Assembly: GCF_013249015.1 (NCBI RefSeq)
Contig: NZ_JABRPL010000002.1
Location: 310,001-374,000, forward strand
Length of the DNA: 64,000 nucleotides
Direction: 5' to 3'
From: Rathayibacter agropyri
Lineage (GTDB): Bacteria > Actinomycetota > Actinomycetes > Actinomycetales > Microbacteriaceae
The first letter of the stretch is position 1. Every line of letters starts with the position of its first letter. The translations under genes and the position numbers were made by a program. Below are positions 8,486-16,147 of the stretch, piece after piece. The notes beneath the pieces are model-generated. The model was not told the origin of the DNA and did no database searches. It saw nothing but the letters and a program-made list of their open reading frames with translations.

Positions 8486-8883
8486 GTGCTCATGACCGTT
8501 GTGCGACTGTTGGAGGAGCAGGACGAGGTTGATGCCGACACCATCGCATCGGAGCTGGGGATCACGCACCGAGCCGCCGTAGTCGACCTGACCAACCTCG
8601 GGCATCGGCACCTCAACGTTGTCGACATGAGCACCTCCGATGGCATGGACAAGTACGCCCAAGGGGTTCGCCCCGCGGGGTTAGAAGCGGTGGGTCAGTG
8701 GCCGAGCGCCGAAGCCGCTGCGGACCGTCTCACCGCGGCACTCGCGGCCATGGTCGACGCGACACCAGAGGGCTCTCCAAAGCGGGTGCGCCTCACCGCG
8801 CTGCGCGATGGACTGGTCCGGCCGGCCGTGACGTTCTGGTGGAGGTCGCCGCGTCGGTCATCACCGGCCGTCTACCTCTCTAA
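8486..8883 (+). pseudogene. Frameshifted winged-helix-like hypothetical gene
   Basis: The plus frame from GTG 8486 encodes a helix-turn-helix-like N terminus (VVRLLEEQDEVDADTIASEL, then GITHRAAVVDLTNLGH) and a middle part VGQWPSAEAAADRLTAALAA, then PKRVRLTALRDGLV at about 8818. There the expected continuation, AGRDVLVEVAASVITGRLPL and stop at 8883, is found in the next frame. The whole resembles actinobacterial hypothetical proteins that end in V-V-x-G-R-L/I after a conserved R-x-x-L-D-G segment. A single-base deletion (or 2-base insertion) at about 8810-8830 would explain this; it may be a real pseudogene, a sequencing error, or programmed slippage. The start lacks a close ribosome site. Confidence 0.6.
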
Positions 8884-8943
8884 CCCGGCATGCAGTCGTA
8901 CTCCGTGGTGGCGGTGCCAAAGCGCGATGTCGACCGGCAGTGC

Positions 8944-9054
8944 CTACCGCTCCGGGCGCTCCACCCAGACGCGCCGCCCCTCGAGCGACCGCGTGGCTTC
9001 ATATCCGAGGCGCAGAAGGAGCCCGCTCGCAGCATTGTGCCGCGGCGCGACCGG
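8944..9054 (-). pseudogene. GNAT acetyltransferase C-terminal remnant
   Basis: The minus frame encodes VAPRHNAASGLLLRLGYEAT followed by RSLEGRRVWVERPER and a stop, which is the typical end of a Gcn5-related N-acetyltransferase (acetyl-CoA loop and N-x-A-S-x-x-L-L-x-x-L-G motif followed by the last beta strands). Upstream the frame degenerates and no acetyl-CoA-binding R-x-x-G-x-G/A core is found. Another minus frame at about 9085-9200 contains a few plausible residues (SAWVGHTAHETRLFLPLV), consistent with several frameshifts. A decayed gene is the simplest reading. Confidence 0.5.
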
Positions 9055-9373
9055 TGATCGGGACCACCTGAATTCTCCGCGTCGCCGGGACGAGAGGCAG
9101 GAACAGGCGGGTCTCGTGAGCGGTGTGGCCGACCCAGGCAGAGGCACCGAACCGTACTGGGTGCCGAACGCCATTCAAGCCGAACGGGGCCTGCGAGCCG
9201 AGAAGCCGAGGCAATTTGTCCGTCCCGGCTGTTCCGTAGGGGACGGGGCGTTCAGCGGCCGCTTCCGCGTCATGTGTCCGCAAGTCGTTAAAACGCCGGC
9301 CACTGCCTGTCCGTTCAACGTTCCGTATGGGGACCGTCAGCCGGGCACTCCGGGGAGTTTGCAGTGGATGACG
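9055..9373. other. Decayed or non-coding stretch
   Basis: Between the GNAT remnant and the next intact gene I find no intact reading frame with coding character, no RNA gene and no repeat. It probably holds further decayed sequence of the acetyltransferase or its neighbour. Confidence 0.4.
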
Positions 9374-10141
9374 TCAGAGTGCAGTGAGACGATCAAGGCG
9401 CGGATGCGTTGTGGCGCCGTCACGCGGATTGACGTCGAATCCAAGTCGCTCCAATTCTGCAGCGGCGGTCATCGGGTCATCGGACACCGCGGCGGCGAGC
9501 TGACGCGTGCGCCACCGGAGGCGGCCCTGGTGAAGCGCAGCGCCCGCGCCATCAAGAGTGTCGATACCGAACTCGATGATCATCATCTCGAGCACGTCCT
9601 CCACGCATGGCCGAAACCGATGGCCACCAGTTGGGAAATGCACATCGCCGAATCTCGGCGTGTCACCTCTCGCTCGGCGCTTCTGGTGTATCTTTCCGCG
9701 ACGTCGGGCGCCTGTCGCCGCGAGCGCGTCTGTCATGTCTTGTCGCTCGGCATGCACGTTGTAGTGCGCCGAGGGGACGTCGCTACCGCTTTGTCGGAGA
9801 TAGTCGACTGTGAAGAGTGGCCGGGCCGAGCCCACCACGTTCACTTTAAACGTCGAGCGCTCTACAGACACGAGGCGGCTCACCGGACTCAGCACGAGCC
9901 GATACTGGACGATGAGGCGGAACGTCTCTACGTCGTCGATGTCCAGCCGAAGCCCGAGTTCCTCGGTTGGCTCAACTGTGACTGCAACACCGCCGCCGCG
10001 CGTTCGAACCACGCTGCTCTCTAAACCGACGAGTCCGTTGGGAATGATCCTCGCGAGCATCTCCATGATCTCCAGCATGAAGTCGAAGACGTTTTCCTCA
10101 AGCCCCCCGTCGGACTGACCGCCAGCGTCAACGCTCGGCAT
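9374..10141 (-). CDS. Conserved hypothetical protein of a coupled gene pair
   Basis: A 255-residue soluble protein. The N-terminal half alternates hydrophobic and charged residues (VAVTVEPTEELGLRLDIDDV, FRLIVQYRLVLSP), suggesting beta structure; the C-terminal half holds DVPSAHYNVHAERQDMTDAL, HFPTGGHRFRPCVEDVLEMM and WRTRQLAAAV, a set I associate with a recurrent but uncharacterised actinobacterial family. No catalytic motif is evident. Its ATG at 10141 lies 14 nt inside the preceding 63-residue gene, so both are one transcriptional and translational unit. A toxin-antitoxin-like or regulator/effector arrangement is only a guess from size and coupling. Confidence 0.7.
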   Translation of the reverse strand: MPSVDAGGQSDGGLEENVFDFMLEIMEMLARIIPNGLVGLESSVVRTRGGGVAVTVEPTEELGLRLDIDDVETFRLIVQYRLVLSPVSRLVSVERSTFKVNVVGSARPLFTVDYLRQSGSDVPSAHYNVHAERQDMTDALAATGARRRGKIHQKRRARGDTPRFGDVHFPTGGHRFRPCVEDVLEMMIIEFGIDTLDGAGAALHQGRLRWRTRQLAAAVSDDPMTAAAELERLGFDVNPRDGATTHPRLDRLTAL

Positions 10142-10319
10142 GCTCTCGCAGGTAGGTCAGGTCCTCGAGCTTGCGCAAGATTGCTTGTCCCTCCTGGGAC
10201 AGCTCGTACTGGTCCGCGCGCTGGCGCAGCTCATCGGCCGAAGCGCCTGCGCGTGCCTCAAGTGCAGCGAGGCGAGTGTCGATTTCGGGAATCGTGAGAA
10301 CCTCGAGGGTGGGGACCAT
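10128..10319 (-). CDS. Small coiled-coil protein, first gene of coupled pair
   Basis: A 63-residue, acidic, helical protein: IPEIDTRLAALEARAGASAD followed by ELRQRADQYELSQEGQAILR, then KLEDLTYLREHAER. The pattern is that of small antitoxin-like or adaptor proteins, but no DNA-binding motif is visible and the family is unknown to me. The ATG at 10319 has no clear ribosome site, so a leaderless or slightly different start is possible. It overlaps the start of the 255-residue gene by 14 nt. Confidence 0.6.
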   Translation of the reverse strand: MVPTLEVLTIPEIDTRLAALEARAGASADELRQRADQYELSQEGQAILRKLEDLTYLREHAER

Positions 10320-10437
10320 GTAGTCATGGTGACACGTACCCCCGTCATTCGCACGTGGACCTCGGCAGTGTCCTGCTTGGATCTGCGCACGGACGGGCTG
10401 TCACCGAGGTCGAAGCCGCACGCGAGGTCGCCGCCAC

Positions 10438-10481
10438 GACGAAGGCCCGGGTCCTGCGCAAGCAGGACCCGGGCCTTCGTC
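10438..10481. terminator. 20-bp perfect hairpin after sugar ABC operon
   Basis: Positions 10438-10457 and 10462-10481 are exact reverse complements (20 bp, very GC-rich) around a GCAA tetraloop. There is no U-tract on either side, as is common for actinobacterial terminators. It lies 127 nt past the end of the sugar importer operon (minus strand) and about 120 nt upstream of the coupled hypothetical pair, so it most likely ends the importer transcript. Confidence 0.8.
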
Positions 10482-10607
10482 CGTGCCCCCTCCCCCTCCG
10501 AGAGCTGTAGCGGTTCGCGGCGCCGTTAGCTGCAAGGCGGAGGAGGAGAGCTGTAGCGGAGCTACTGCCGACGACGACAACGCCGCAGATGACGGTGCCG
10601 CGGACCG

Positions 10608-11591
10608 CTACCCCTTGGTGGCGCCGGCGAGGAGGCCGCGGACAAAGAACCTCTGGAGCGAGAAGAACACGATGAGCGGCACAATGATCGAGATGAACGC
10701 GCCGGCCGTGAGTAGCTCCCACGATTGTCCGTAGGACCCGGTGAGGTCCTGCAGCGCCTTCGTGATCGGTAGTCCCGCACCCGAGGTGAAGACCGTCGCT
10801 ACCAGCAGGTCATTCCAGACCCAGAGGAATTGGAAGATGCCGAAAGAGGCGATCGCCGGCACCGCGAGCGGCAGGACGATCCGGAAGAAGATCTGCCCGT
10901 GGCCTGCTCCATCCACGCGTGCGGCCTCAATGACTTCGCCCGGGATCTCCGAGATGAAGTTGTGCAGCATGAAGATCGCGAGCGGGAGGGCGAAGATCGT
11001 GTGCGCGATCCAGACTTTCGCGTAGGAGCCGTCCAACCCGTTCACGCCGAGACCGGGGAGGATGTAGAGCCCGCCGATGCGCAGGCCGTCCGAGAACAGC
11101 TGGAGCAGCGGCACGAGCGCCATCTGAATGGGCACGATCTGGAGCGAGAACACGAGGACGAACACCGTGTTACGGCCCTTGAAATCAATCCATGCAAAGG
11201 CGTAGGCGGCGAGGCTCGCGATGGTGATCGGGATGAGCGCCGCGGGCAGCGTGATGACCAGTGAGTTTACGAACGCCTTGCCGAGGGTGAGGCTGTCTCC
11301 CGAGTTCAGCGCGTTCGCGTAATTGTCGAGAGTAAAACCGGGGTTGGCGAAGATCGTCCACCAGCCGGTGGTCTTAATGTCGTTCGCGGGACGGAACGAC
11401 GAGATGAACAGGCCGAGTGTCGGCACGGTCCAGATGACCGCGATGATCAGCGCCGCCAGCGTGGCTCCGCGGGACGTCGTCGCCTTCTTAAGTTTGCCGC
11501 TGGCCGTCTCGATGCGGGACTCCCCGCGCACGAGGCGCCGTTCGGTGGTGCGATCGACCGGAACCTGGATCGGAGTGGGCGTGGCGCTCAT
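10608..11591 (-). CDS. Sugar ABC transporter permease (AglG/MsmG type)
   Basis: Inner-membrane permease of a carbohydrate uptake (CUT1) importer. The 327-residue protein has six membrane helices and the cytoplasmic EAA loop (VIEAARVDGAGHGQIFFRIV) that docks the ATPase. ATG 11591 overlaps the stop of the preceding permease gene by 4 nt, so they are translationally coupled; an upstream in-frame extension is rejected for that reason. A 20-bp hairpin follows. No ATPase gene is in the operon; a shared MsmK/MalK-like ATPase elsewhere is expected, as is usual for CUT1 systems in actinobacteria. Confidence 0.9.
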   Translation of the reverse strand: MSATPTPIQVPVDRTTERRLVRGESRIETASGKLKKATTSRGATLAALIIAVIWTVPTLGLFISSFRPANDIKTTGWWTIFANPGFTLDNYANALNSGDSLTLGKAFVNSLVITLPAALIPITIASLAAYAFAWIDFKGRNTVFVLVFSLQIVPIQMALVPLLQLFSDGLRIGGLYILPGLGVNGLDGSYAKVWIAHTIFALPLAIFMLHNFISEIPGEVIEAARVDGAGHGQIFFRIVLPLAVPAIASFGIFQFLWVWNDLLVATVFTSGAGLPITKALQDLTGSYGQSWELLTAGAFISIIVPLIVFFSLQRFFVRGLLAGATKG

Positions 11592-12742
11592 CGGATTTCC
11601 CTCTGCTTGGCGAGCTGGCGGGCGTTGTAGACGACGATCGGGAGCACGAGCAGGAACAAGATGACCGCGAGGGCCGCGCTGTAGCCGCTGCGGGCGCCGA
11701 GTTGGAACTGGCGGACCATCTCGAAGGCCAGGACCGTGGTGTCGGAGCGGCCACCGGTCATCGCCGAAACGATGTCGAAAACCTTGAGGGAGGCGATCGA
11801 AATCGTCGTGAGGACGACCACGATCGACGAGCGAATGCCGGGAACGGTGACACTCCAGAACGACTGCCAGGCCGAGGTGCCGTCGAGCGAGGCCGCTTCG
11901 AGCTGCTCGGCGGGCACGCCCTTGATGGCGGCGGACAGGACCGTCATGGCGAACCCGGCCTGGGTCCAGATCAGGACGACGACGAGGAACAGCGTGTTCC
12001 ACGGCTCGAGTCCCAGCCAGTCGACCGGCGGGGCACCGAAGGCGGTGAGGACGCCGTTGAGCAGGCCGATCTGCTCACCCTGTCGCACGTCGTAGAAGAA
12101 CTTGAAGATGATCGATGCGCCGACGAACGAGATCGCCATCGGCATGAAGACCAGCAGCTTGAAGAACTTCTCGCCGCGACTCTTGTCGATAAAGACGGCG
12201 TAGGCGAGTCCGATCGCGGTCGCGGTGATGGGCGCCAGCAGCACCCAGACGACAGTGTTGAGGAAGGCGGTGATGCCGTCGGGACTGGTGAAGACCCAGA
12301 CGAAGTTATCGAGACCAGCGAAGCCCGAGCCGTCGTTCTTCATGAACGCGTTGAACGCGGTAGTGATCGTCGGGTAAATCAGGCCGATCAGGATGAAGAA
12401 AGCGGCCGGCGCCATGAACGCGGCCAGTTGGAGTCCGTAGCCCGCGCCTTTGCGGGACCGGAAGTCGAGCAGGAACAGCGCGCCGCCAAGCACCGCCGCG
12501 ACGACCGCGACCCAGAGGACGGAGCTGTACAGGCCGAAGACGAGCAGAAGGACGACCGGGAGGACGACGGCGACCGCGAGGCGGAGCACCGTATAGCCGG
12601 CGCCGCGTCGGGGGGCCACCTCGACAAAGAAAAGGATGAGCGCCACCACGGCCGCGAAAGCCAGGAGGATGAGCGGGATCTGCGCCAGCGGCGGGAGTCC
12701 GGCCAGCCATTTGAAGAACCCCGAGATGGTGATGGGGGACAT
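11588..12742 (-). CDS. Sugar ABC transporter permease (AglF/MsmF type)
   Basis: Second CUT1 permease, 384 residues, longer than the usual 290-310 because of an N-terminal region (about 1-100) with three extra predicted helices (IPLILLAFAAVVALILFFVE and following). The core holds six helices and the EAA loop (EQLEAASLDGTSAWQSFWSV). ATG 12742 follows an AAAGGA site. The gene lies between the binding-protein gene and the second permease, the standard order of alpha-glucoside (Agl) importers, and the extended N terminus is typical of that subgroup. The sugar is inferred, not shown. Confidence 0.9.
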   Translation of the reverse strand: MSPITISGFFKWLAGLPPLAQIPLILLAFAAVVALILFFVEVAPRRGAGYTVLRLAVAVVLPVVLLLVFGLYSSVLWVAVVAAVLGGALFLLDFRSRKGAGYGLQLAAFMAPAAFFILIGLIYPTITTAFNAFMKNDGSGFAGLDNFVWVFTSPDGITAFLNTVVWVLLAPITATAIGLAYAVFIDKSRGEKFFKLLVFMPMAISFVGASIIFKFFYDVRQGEQIGLLNGVLTAFGAPPVDWLGLEPWNTLFLVVVLIWTQAGFAMTVLSAAIKGVPAEQLEAASLDGTSAWQSFWSVTVPGIRSSIVVVLTTISIASLKVFDIVSAMTGGRSDTTVLAFEMVRQFQLGARSGYSAALAVILFLLVLPIVVYNARQLAKQREIR

Positions 12743-12867
12743 GAACGTCCTTTCGAGTGCGACTCTGAACTCAACGGAAGCCTCATCCCGGCGGGACCGC
12801 TGCTGCGGCTCCGCCGGGACGAGGCGTGGTCGGAGGGCCGGGGAAACCGCGGCCCTCCGCCGGACTG

Positions 12868-14211
12868 CTAGGAGGTGTAGCCGGCCTGGATCTCTTCGAG
12901 CGCCTGGTCGGTGCCCGTGCCGTCGATCCAGTCGACGATGCCCTTGAAGAAGCTGTCGGAGCCGACGGCCTTCGGCATCAGGTCGGACGCGTCAAAGCGG
13001 AACGTGGTGTCCGGGTTCTGCAAGATCGCGATCGAGTCCTTCAGCACGTCACTGCCCGCGTTAGCCGGGTCGAGGCCCTTATTCGCGGAGATGACGCCAC
13101 CGAGCTTGACGCGGCTGTTCGCCCAGTCGGCGCTCGAGAGGTACTCCTGAACCTTCGCAGTGTCAGCGTCGTTGGAGAAGGCGGCGACCATCTCGCCACC
13201 ACCGGTGACAGCCTGGGGGTCACTGGCCTTGACCGGCGGAGTGAGGAAGGCCCAGACGTCGCCGTCCTCCGCCACCTTCGCGCCCGCAGACGTCAGGAAG
13301 CCCTCGAAGAACGAGGCCTGGTGCGTGAGCGCGCAGGTGCCGTTCGCCATGTTCTGGGCGACGTCGCCAAACGCCGTGGAGTTGATCGACTTCACGTCGC
13401 CGTAGCCGGCGTTGACGAGGGCCGGGTCGCGCAGGATCGAGCCGACAGAGTCGAAGGCCGCCTTGATCTTCGGGTCGGTGAACTTCGTCTTACCGGCGAC
13501 CCAGGAGTCGTAGGTGTCGGCGCCGGCCTCGCGGAGGACAGCGTCCTCGATCCAGTCGGTGCCGGGCCAGCCCGAGGCCTCGCCCGAGTTGAAGCCCGCG
13601 CACCAGGAGGGTCCGCCGGTCTTCTCGGCGATCGTCTTGCCGAGCGCCTGCATCTCATCCCAGGTCTTGGGAACGGAAACGCCCCACTCCTTGAACTTCG
13701 CCGGCGAGTACCAGATGTAGCCCTTGACGGACGCCATCAGCGGCGCACCGTACTGGGTGCCGTCGACCTGGCCGTACTTCTGCCAGTCCTCCGACCAGTT
13801 CTCCTTGACATTGGCGACAGCGCCCTCGGGGAGCTTCTGCACCTTGCCCGAGGCGACGGTGTCGGCGAGCAGACCCGGCTGGGGGAAGATCGCGAGGTCG
13901 GGGGTGTCGCCACCCTGAACCTTGATGCCGATCTGCTTCTCGAACTCCTTGTCACCGGTGTACTTGATGTCGATGTTGTTCTGCTTCTCCCAGTCCGCCC
14001 AGGACTGCTCGAGAAGGGTGGCCTCGTCGCCGTTGATCGTGCCGTAGACGTTGACGACGCCGTCGGCAGTGCCGACGCTGCCGGCCGAGCTGCCGCCGCC
14101 GGCGTTCGGGTCGTTGGGATCACTGCTACTGGAGCAGCCCGCCAGTGCGATGCCGGCAGCTGCCAGAACGGCAACCGGAACGGTGATACGGCGGTGCAGG
14201 GATGACCGCAT
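12868..14211 (-). CDS. Sugar-binding lipoprotein of ABC importer (AglE type)
   Basis: Extracytoplasmic solute-binding protein of family 1, 447 residues. A basic N terminus and hydrophobic stretch lead to a lipobox LAGC with Cys26 as the lipidated residue, then a Ser/Asp/Gly-rich linker. The mature part has features of oligosaccharide-binding proteins (EKTGGPSWCAGFNSGEASGW, TVASGKVQKLPEG). ATG 14211 is preceded by a strong GAGGAGG site. It is the first gene of the importer operon, divergent from the LacI gene, and so is probably controlled by the operators in between. Confidence 0.92.
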   Translation of the reverse strand: MRSSLHRRITVPVAVLAAAGIALAGCSSSSDPNDPNAGGGSSAGSVGTADGVVNVYGTINGDEATLLEQSWADWEKQNNIDIKYTGDKEFEKQIGIKVQGGDTPDLAIFPQPGLLADTVASGKVQKLPEGAVANVKENWSEDWQKYGQVDGTQYGAPLMASVKGYIWYSPAKFKEWGVSVPKTWDEMQALGKTIAEKTGGPSWCAGFNSGEASGWPGTDWIEDAVLREAGADTYDSWVAGKTKFTDPKIKAAFDSVGSILRDPALVNAGYGDVKSINSTAFGDVAQNMANGTCALTHQASFFEGFLTSAGAKVAEDGDVWAFLTPPVKASDPQAVTGGGEMVAAFSNDADTAKVQEYLSSADWANSRVKLGGVISANKGLDPANAGSDVLKDSIAILQNPDTTFRFDASDLMPKAVGSDSFFKGIVDWIDGTGTDQALEEIQAGYTS

Positions 14212-14384
14212 TCTTCCTCCTCATTGAGTGATGAACCAGCCAAGGGAGCCGCTCCCCGCCGACGGTGGTCAGGGGGCTGTAGCGGCTCGACATGCGTGCC
14301 GCGACAACTCGGTTGCTGGTGCAGGCGACGCCAGAAGGAACTCCGGGCGGATCGCCGATGTCGTATGGGTGGGCTCCCACGGGG

Positions 14385-14396
14385 GGAAACCTTTCC
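14385..14396. promoter_or_regulatory. Imperfect LacI-type half-site pair
   Basis: GGAAACCTTTCC is GGAAA and TTTCC separated by a 2-nt non-symmetrical centre. It resembles the operator found beside the lacI start and lies about 175 nt before the binding-protein gene. Weak evidence by itself. Confidence 0.3.
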
Positions 14397-14425
14397 ACAA
14401 ATACGATGAAACCACAACGCGAGTG

Positions 14426-14439
14426 AGAGAGCGCTCTCT
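14426..14439. promoter_or_regulatory. Perfect 14-nt palindrome, probable LacI/GalR operator
   Basis: AGAGAGCGCTCTCT is fully self-complementary with the central CG of LacI/GalR-family operators. It lies in the divergent spacer, about 215 nt upstream of the binding-protein gene and 145 nt upstream of the regulator gene, which suggests control of the importer promoter on the minus strand (TTGTGG just downstream may be its -35). Confidence 0.6.
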
Positions 14440-14529
14440 GAGATAACGATTCGGCGTCAACCCGCCGCTTTGCGGAGCACCACGCGATCGGAGATCGATC
14501 TCGCGCGGGCGCTCGGACCTGCGGCGGGG

Positions 14530-14554
14530 TATAACTTCCTGGAACCGTTTCCAG
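14530..14554 (+). promoter_or_regulatory. Promoter -10 with overlapping LacI-type operator
   Basis: TATAAC (14530-14535) is a good -10 box and is followed at once by CTGGAA-N4-TTCCAG (14539-14554), an inverted repeat with LacI-family half-sites. The operator would cover the transcription start of the lacI gene at 14585, so autoregulation is likely. No convincing -35 is seen. Confidence 0.6.
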
Positions 14555-14584
14555 CATCGACGCTGGACGGGCGGGAGGAACGCC

Positions 14585-15625
14585 GTGACAGGCATCGAAG
14601 AGGTGGCCGAACTCGCCGGAGTGTCCAAGGCAACAGTCTCGCGTGCCCTCAGCGGTCGGGGCTACGTCTCTGCCGGGACGAAGCAGCGAGTGCAGCGCGC
14701 GGCGACAAGTCTGGGCTACGTCGTCTCGGCCAACGCCTCAAGCCTCGTGACCGGGCGCAGCAACAACGTCGCGGTGATCATCCCGGTGATCAACCAGTGG
14801 TTCTTCGCCGGAATCATCGAGGGAATCGAGCGCGCGCTGCTCGCTGCCGGCTACGACCTCCTCCTGTACAACATCGACAAGCACCTCGACGCCCGCCGCA
14901 GCGTCTTCGAGTACTACCTCGTCCGCAAGCGCGTCGACGCGATCGTCGCGGTCACCCTCGAGATCTCGCCGCACGAGACGGAGGCGCTGCTCGCGCTGGG
15001 CAAGCCGATCGTCGGAATCGGCGGTGAGCTGCCTGGCATCCCAACCTTCAGCATCGACGACGTCGCCGCCGCCCGCCTCGCGACCGAACATCTGCTCTCG
15101 CTCGGGCACGAGCGCCTCGTCCACATCGGGGGTCTTGCGGAGGAGGAGATGGACTTCCGAGTCCACACCAAGCGTCGCGACGGCTTCCACCGGGCCCTCG
15201 CCGCGGCGGGGTTGACGGCCGGCGAGCACGCCGTCGTGTCCACCACGTTCGACATTCCGGGCGGGCACCGCGCTGGGAGGCAGGTGCTTGGCGACCCGCG
15301 GAGCCGCCCGACCGCGATCTTTGCCGCCTCCGACGAGATCGCCATTGGCATCATCCTGGCCGCCCGCGAACTCGGCCTCTCGGTGCCCGAGGACGTGTCG
15401 ATCATCGGGATTGACGACCATCCGCTCGCAGAGTTGTTCGGAGTGAGTTCAATCCGCCAGGACCCGCGGCAGCAGGGCGAACTCTCCGTCGCCCTTGTTT
15501 TGGACGCCCTCGCGGCCCTCGCGCGCGGCGAGTCCCCTCCCCCGGCACGACACACGCTGATCCCCGCTTCCCTCGTGATCCGCACGAGCACCTCGGCACC
15601 GCGCGGCGCGAGAATCGGAGCATGA
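14585..15625 (+). CDS. LacI family transcriptional regulator of the sugar importer
   Basis: A 346-residue repressor: N-terminal LacI helix-turn-helix and hinge (EVAELAGVSKATVSRALSG, ending in NASSLVTGRSN) at about 4-58, followed by a periplasmic-binding-protein-like sugar-sensing domain. GTG 14585 has GGAGG 6 nt upstream and places the HTH right at the N terminus. It diverges from the importer operon, and the spacer holds at least two palindromic sites, so it very probably represses the importer until its sugar binds. Effector unknown. Confidence 0.92.
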   Translation: MTGIEEVAELAGVSKATVSRALSGRGYVSAGTKQRVQRAATSLGYVVSANASSLVTGRSNNVAVIIPVINQWFFAGIIEGIERALLAAGYDLLLYNIDKHLDARRSVFEYYLVRKRVDAIVAVTLEISPHETEALLALGKPIVGIGGELPGIPTFSIDDVAAARLATEHLLSLGHERLVHIGGLAEEEMDFRVHTKRRDGFHRALAAAGLTAGEHAVVSTTFDIPGGHRAGRQVLGDPRSRPTAIFAASDEIAIGIILAARELGLSVPEDVSIIGIDDHPLAELFGVSSIRQDPRQQGELSVALVLDALAALARGESPPPARHTLIPASLVIRTSTSAPRGARIGA

Positions 15626-15682
15626 CGGCAGGCTTCGCCGCCTACACCCGCCGGAGGTCGTCCCGATCCGCTGGCCCGTGGG

Positions 15683-15712
15683 CTGAACTCACGTGGACTG
15701 AACTCACGTGGA
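15683..15712. repeat. Tandem 15-bp duplication at a stop codon
   Basis: CTGAACTCACGTGGA occurs twice head to tail (15683-15697, 15698-15712). On the minus strand the second copy holds the last codons and stop of the VOC gene, and the first copy would supply the same stop again. It looks like a recent small duplication. Confidence 0.85.
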
Positions 15713-16096
15713 CGCGGAGGCGGCGGGTGCAGCCGACGCGCCGATCTGCTGCAACGCCCAGGTATTGCCGTCCGGGTCGGCGAAGTAGGCGTACTGCACC
15801 CCGCCGAGGTCCTGCACGTCGCTCACCTCGAGCGAGCGTCCCACGAGTTCTGCGCGCGCGGCCGCGATGTCGTCAACGACAAGATGCAGAGAGCGGACGA
15901 CCCCCTCCTCAGGCCCGGGCCCCATCCCAGCCCCCACGACGATCGAGCAGGCCGAGCCGGGCGGAGTGAGCTGCACGACGCGCATCGTCGCGGAGGGACG
16001 CACGTCGTGGTCGAGGTGGAAGCCGACCACCTCCGTGTAAAAGGCGACCGAGCGGTCGACGTCGCTGACGGGGAGGGGAACGAGTTCGAGTCGCAT
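15704..16096 (-). CDS. VOC family (glyoxalase/bleomycin-resistance fold) protein
   Basis: A 130-residue protein of the vicinal-oxygen-chelate superfamily with two beta-alpha-beta-beta-beta modules: LELVPLPVSDVDRSVAFYTE, GFHLDHDVRPSATMRVVQLT, then SLHLVVDDIAAARAEL and YAYFADPDGNTWALQQI. The metal ligands are only partly conserved, so enzymatic activity is uncertain; substrates of this subgroup are unknown. ATG 16096 gives the canonical N terminus; an in-frame GTG at 16120 would add eight residues. The Ala/Ser-rich tail ends in a tandem duplication. It follows a MarR gene on the opposite side of a short gap, same strand. Confidence 0.82.
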   Translation of the reverse strand: MRLELVPLPVSDVDRSVAFYTEVVGFHLDHDVRPSATMRVVQLTPPGSACSIVVGAGMGPGPEEGVVRSLHLVVDDIAAARAELVGRSLEVSDVQDLGGVQYAYFADPDGNTWALQQIGASAAPAASAST

Positions 16097-16147
16097 CTGC
16101 ACGCGACCAGTGTGGCTCACCTGTCGCGACGGACCTACTGCGGATTA

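Noticed and set aside
8486-10024. Long plus-strand frame of more than 500 codons
   Set aside because: Only its first part (to about 8820) looks coding; the rest is antisense to the GNAT remnant and to the 255-residue gene and is Arg/Ser/Thr-rich.
10355-10510. Short plus-strand frame VDLGSVLLGSAHGR and onward
   Set aside because: It looks somewhat protein-like but runs straight through the 20-bp hairpin and has no ribosome site; probably chance or a tiny remnant.
10500-10560. Repeated GAGAGCTGTAGCGG (10500-10513 and 10547-10560)
   Set aside because: Only two short copies in a GC-rich spacer with no symmetry or gene association; treated as incidental.
15622-15969. Plus-strand frame overlapping the lacI stop (ATGA)
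   Set aside because: The translation is Arg/Pro/Ser low-complexity and antisense to the VOC gene; the 4-nt overlap seems accidental.
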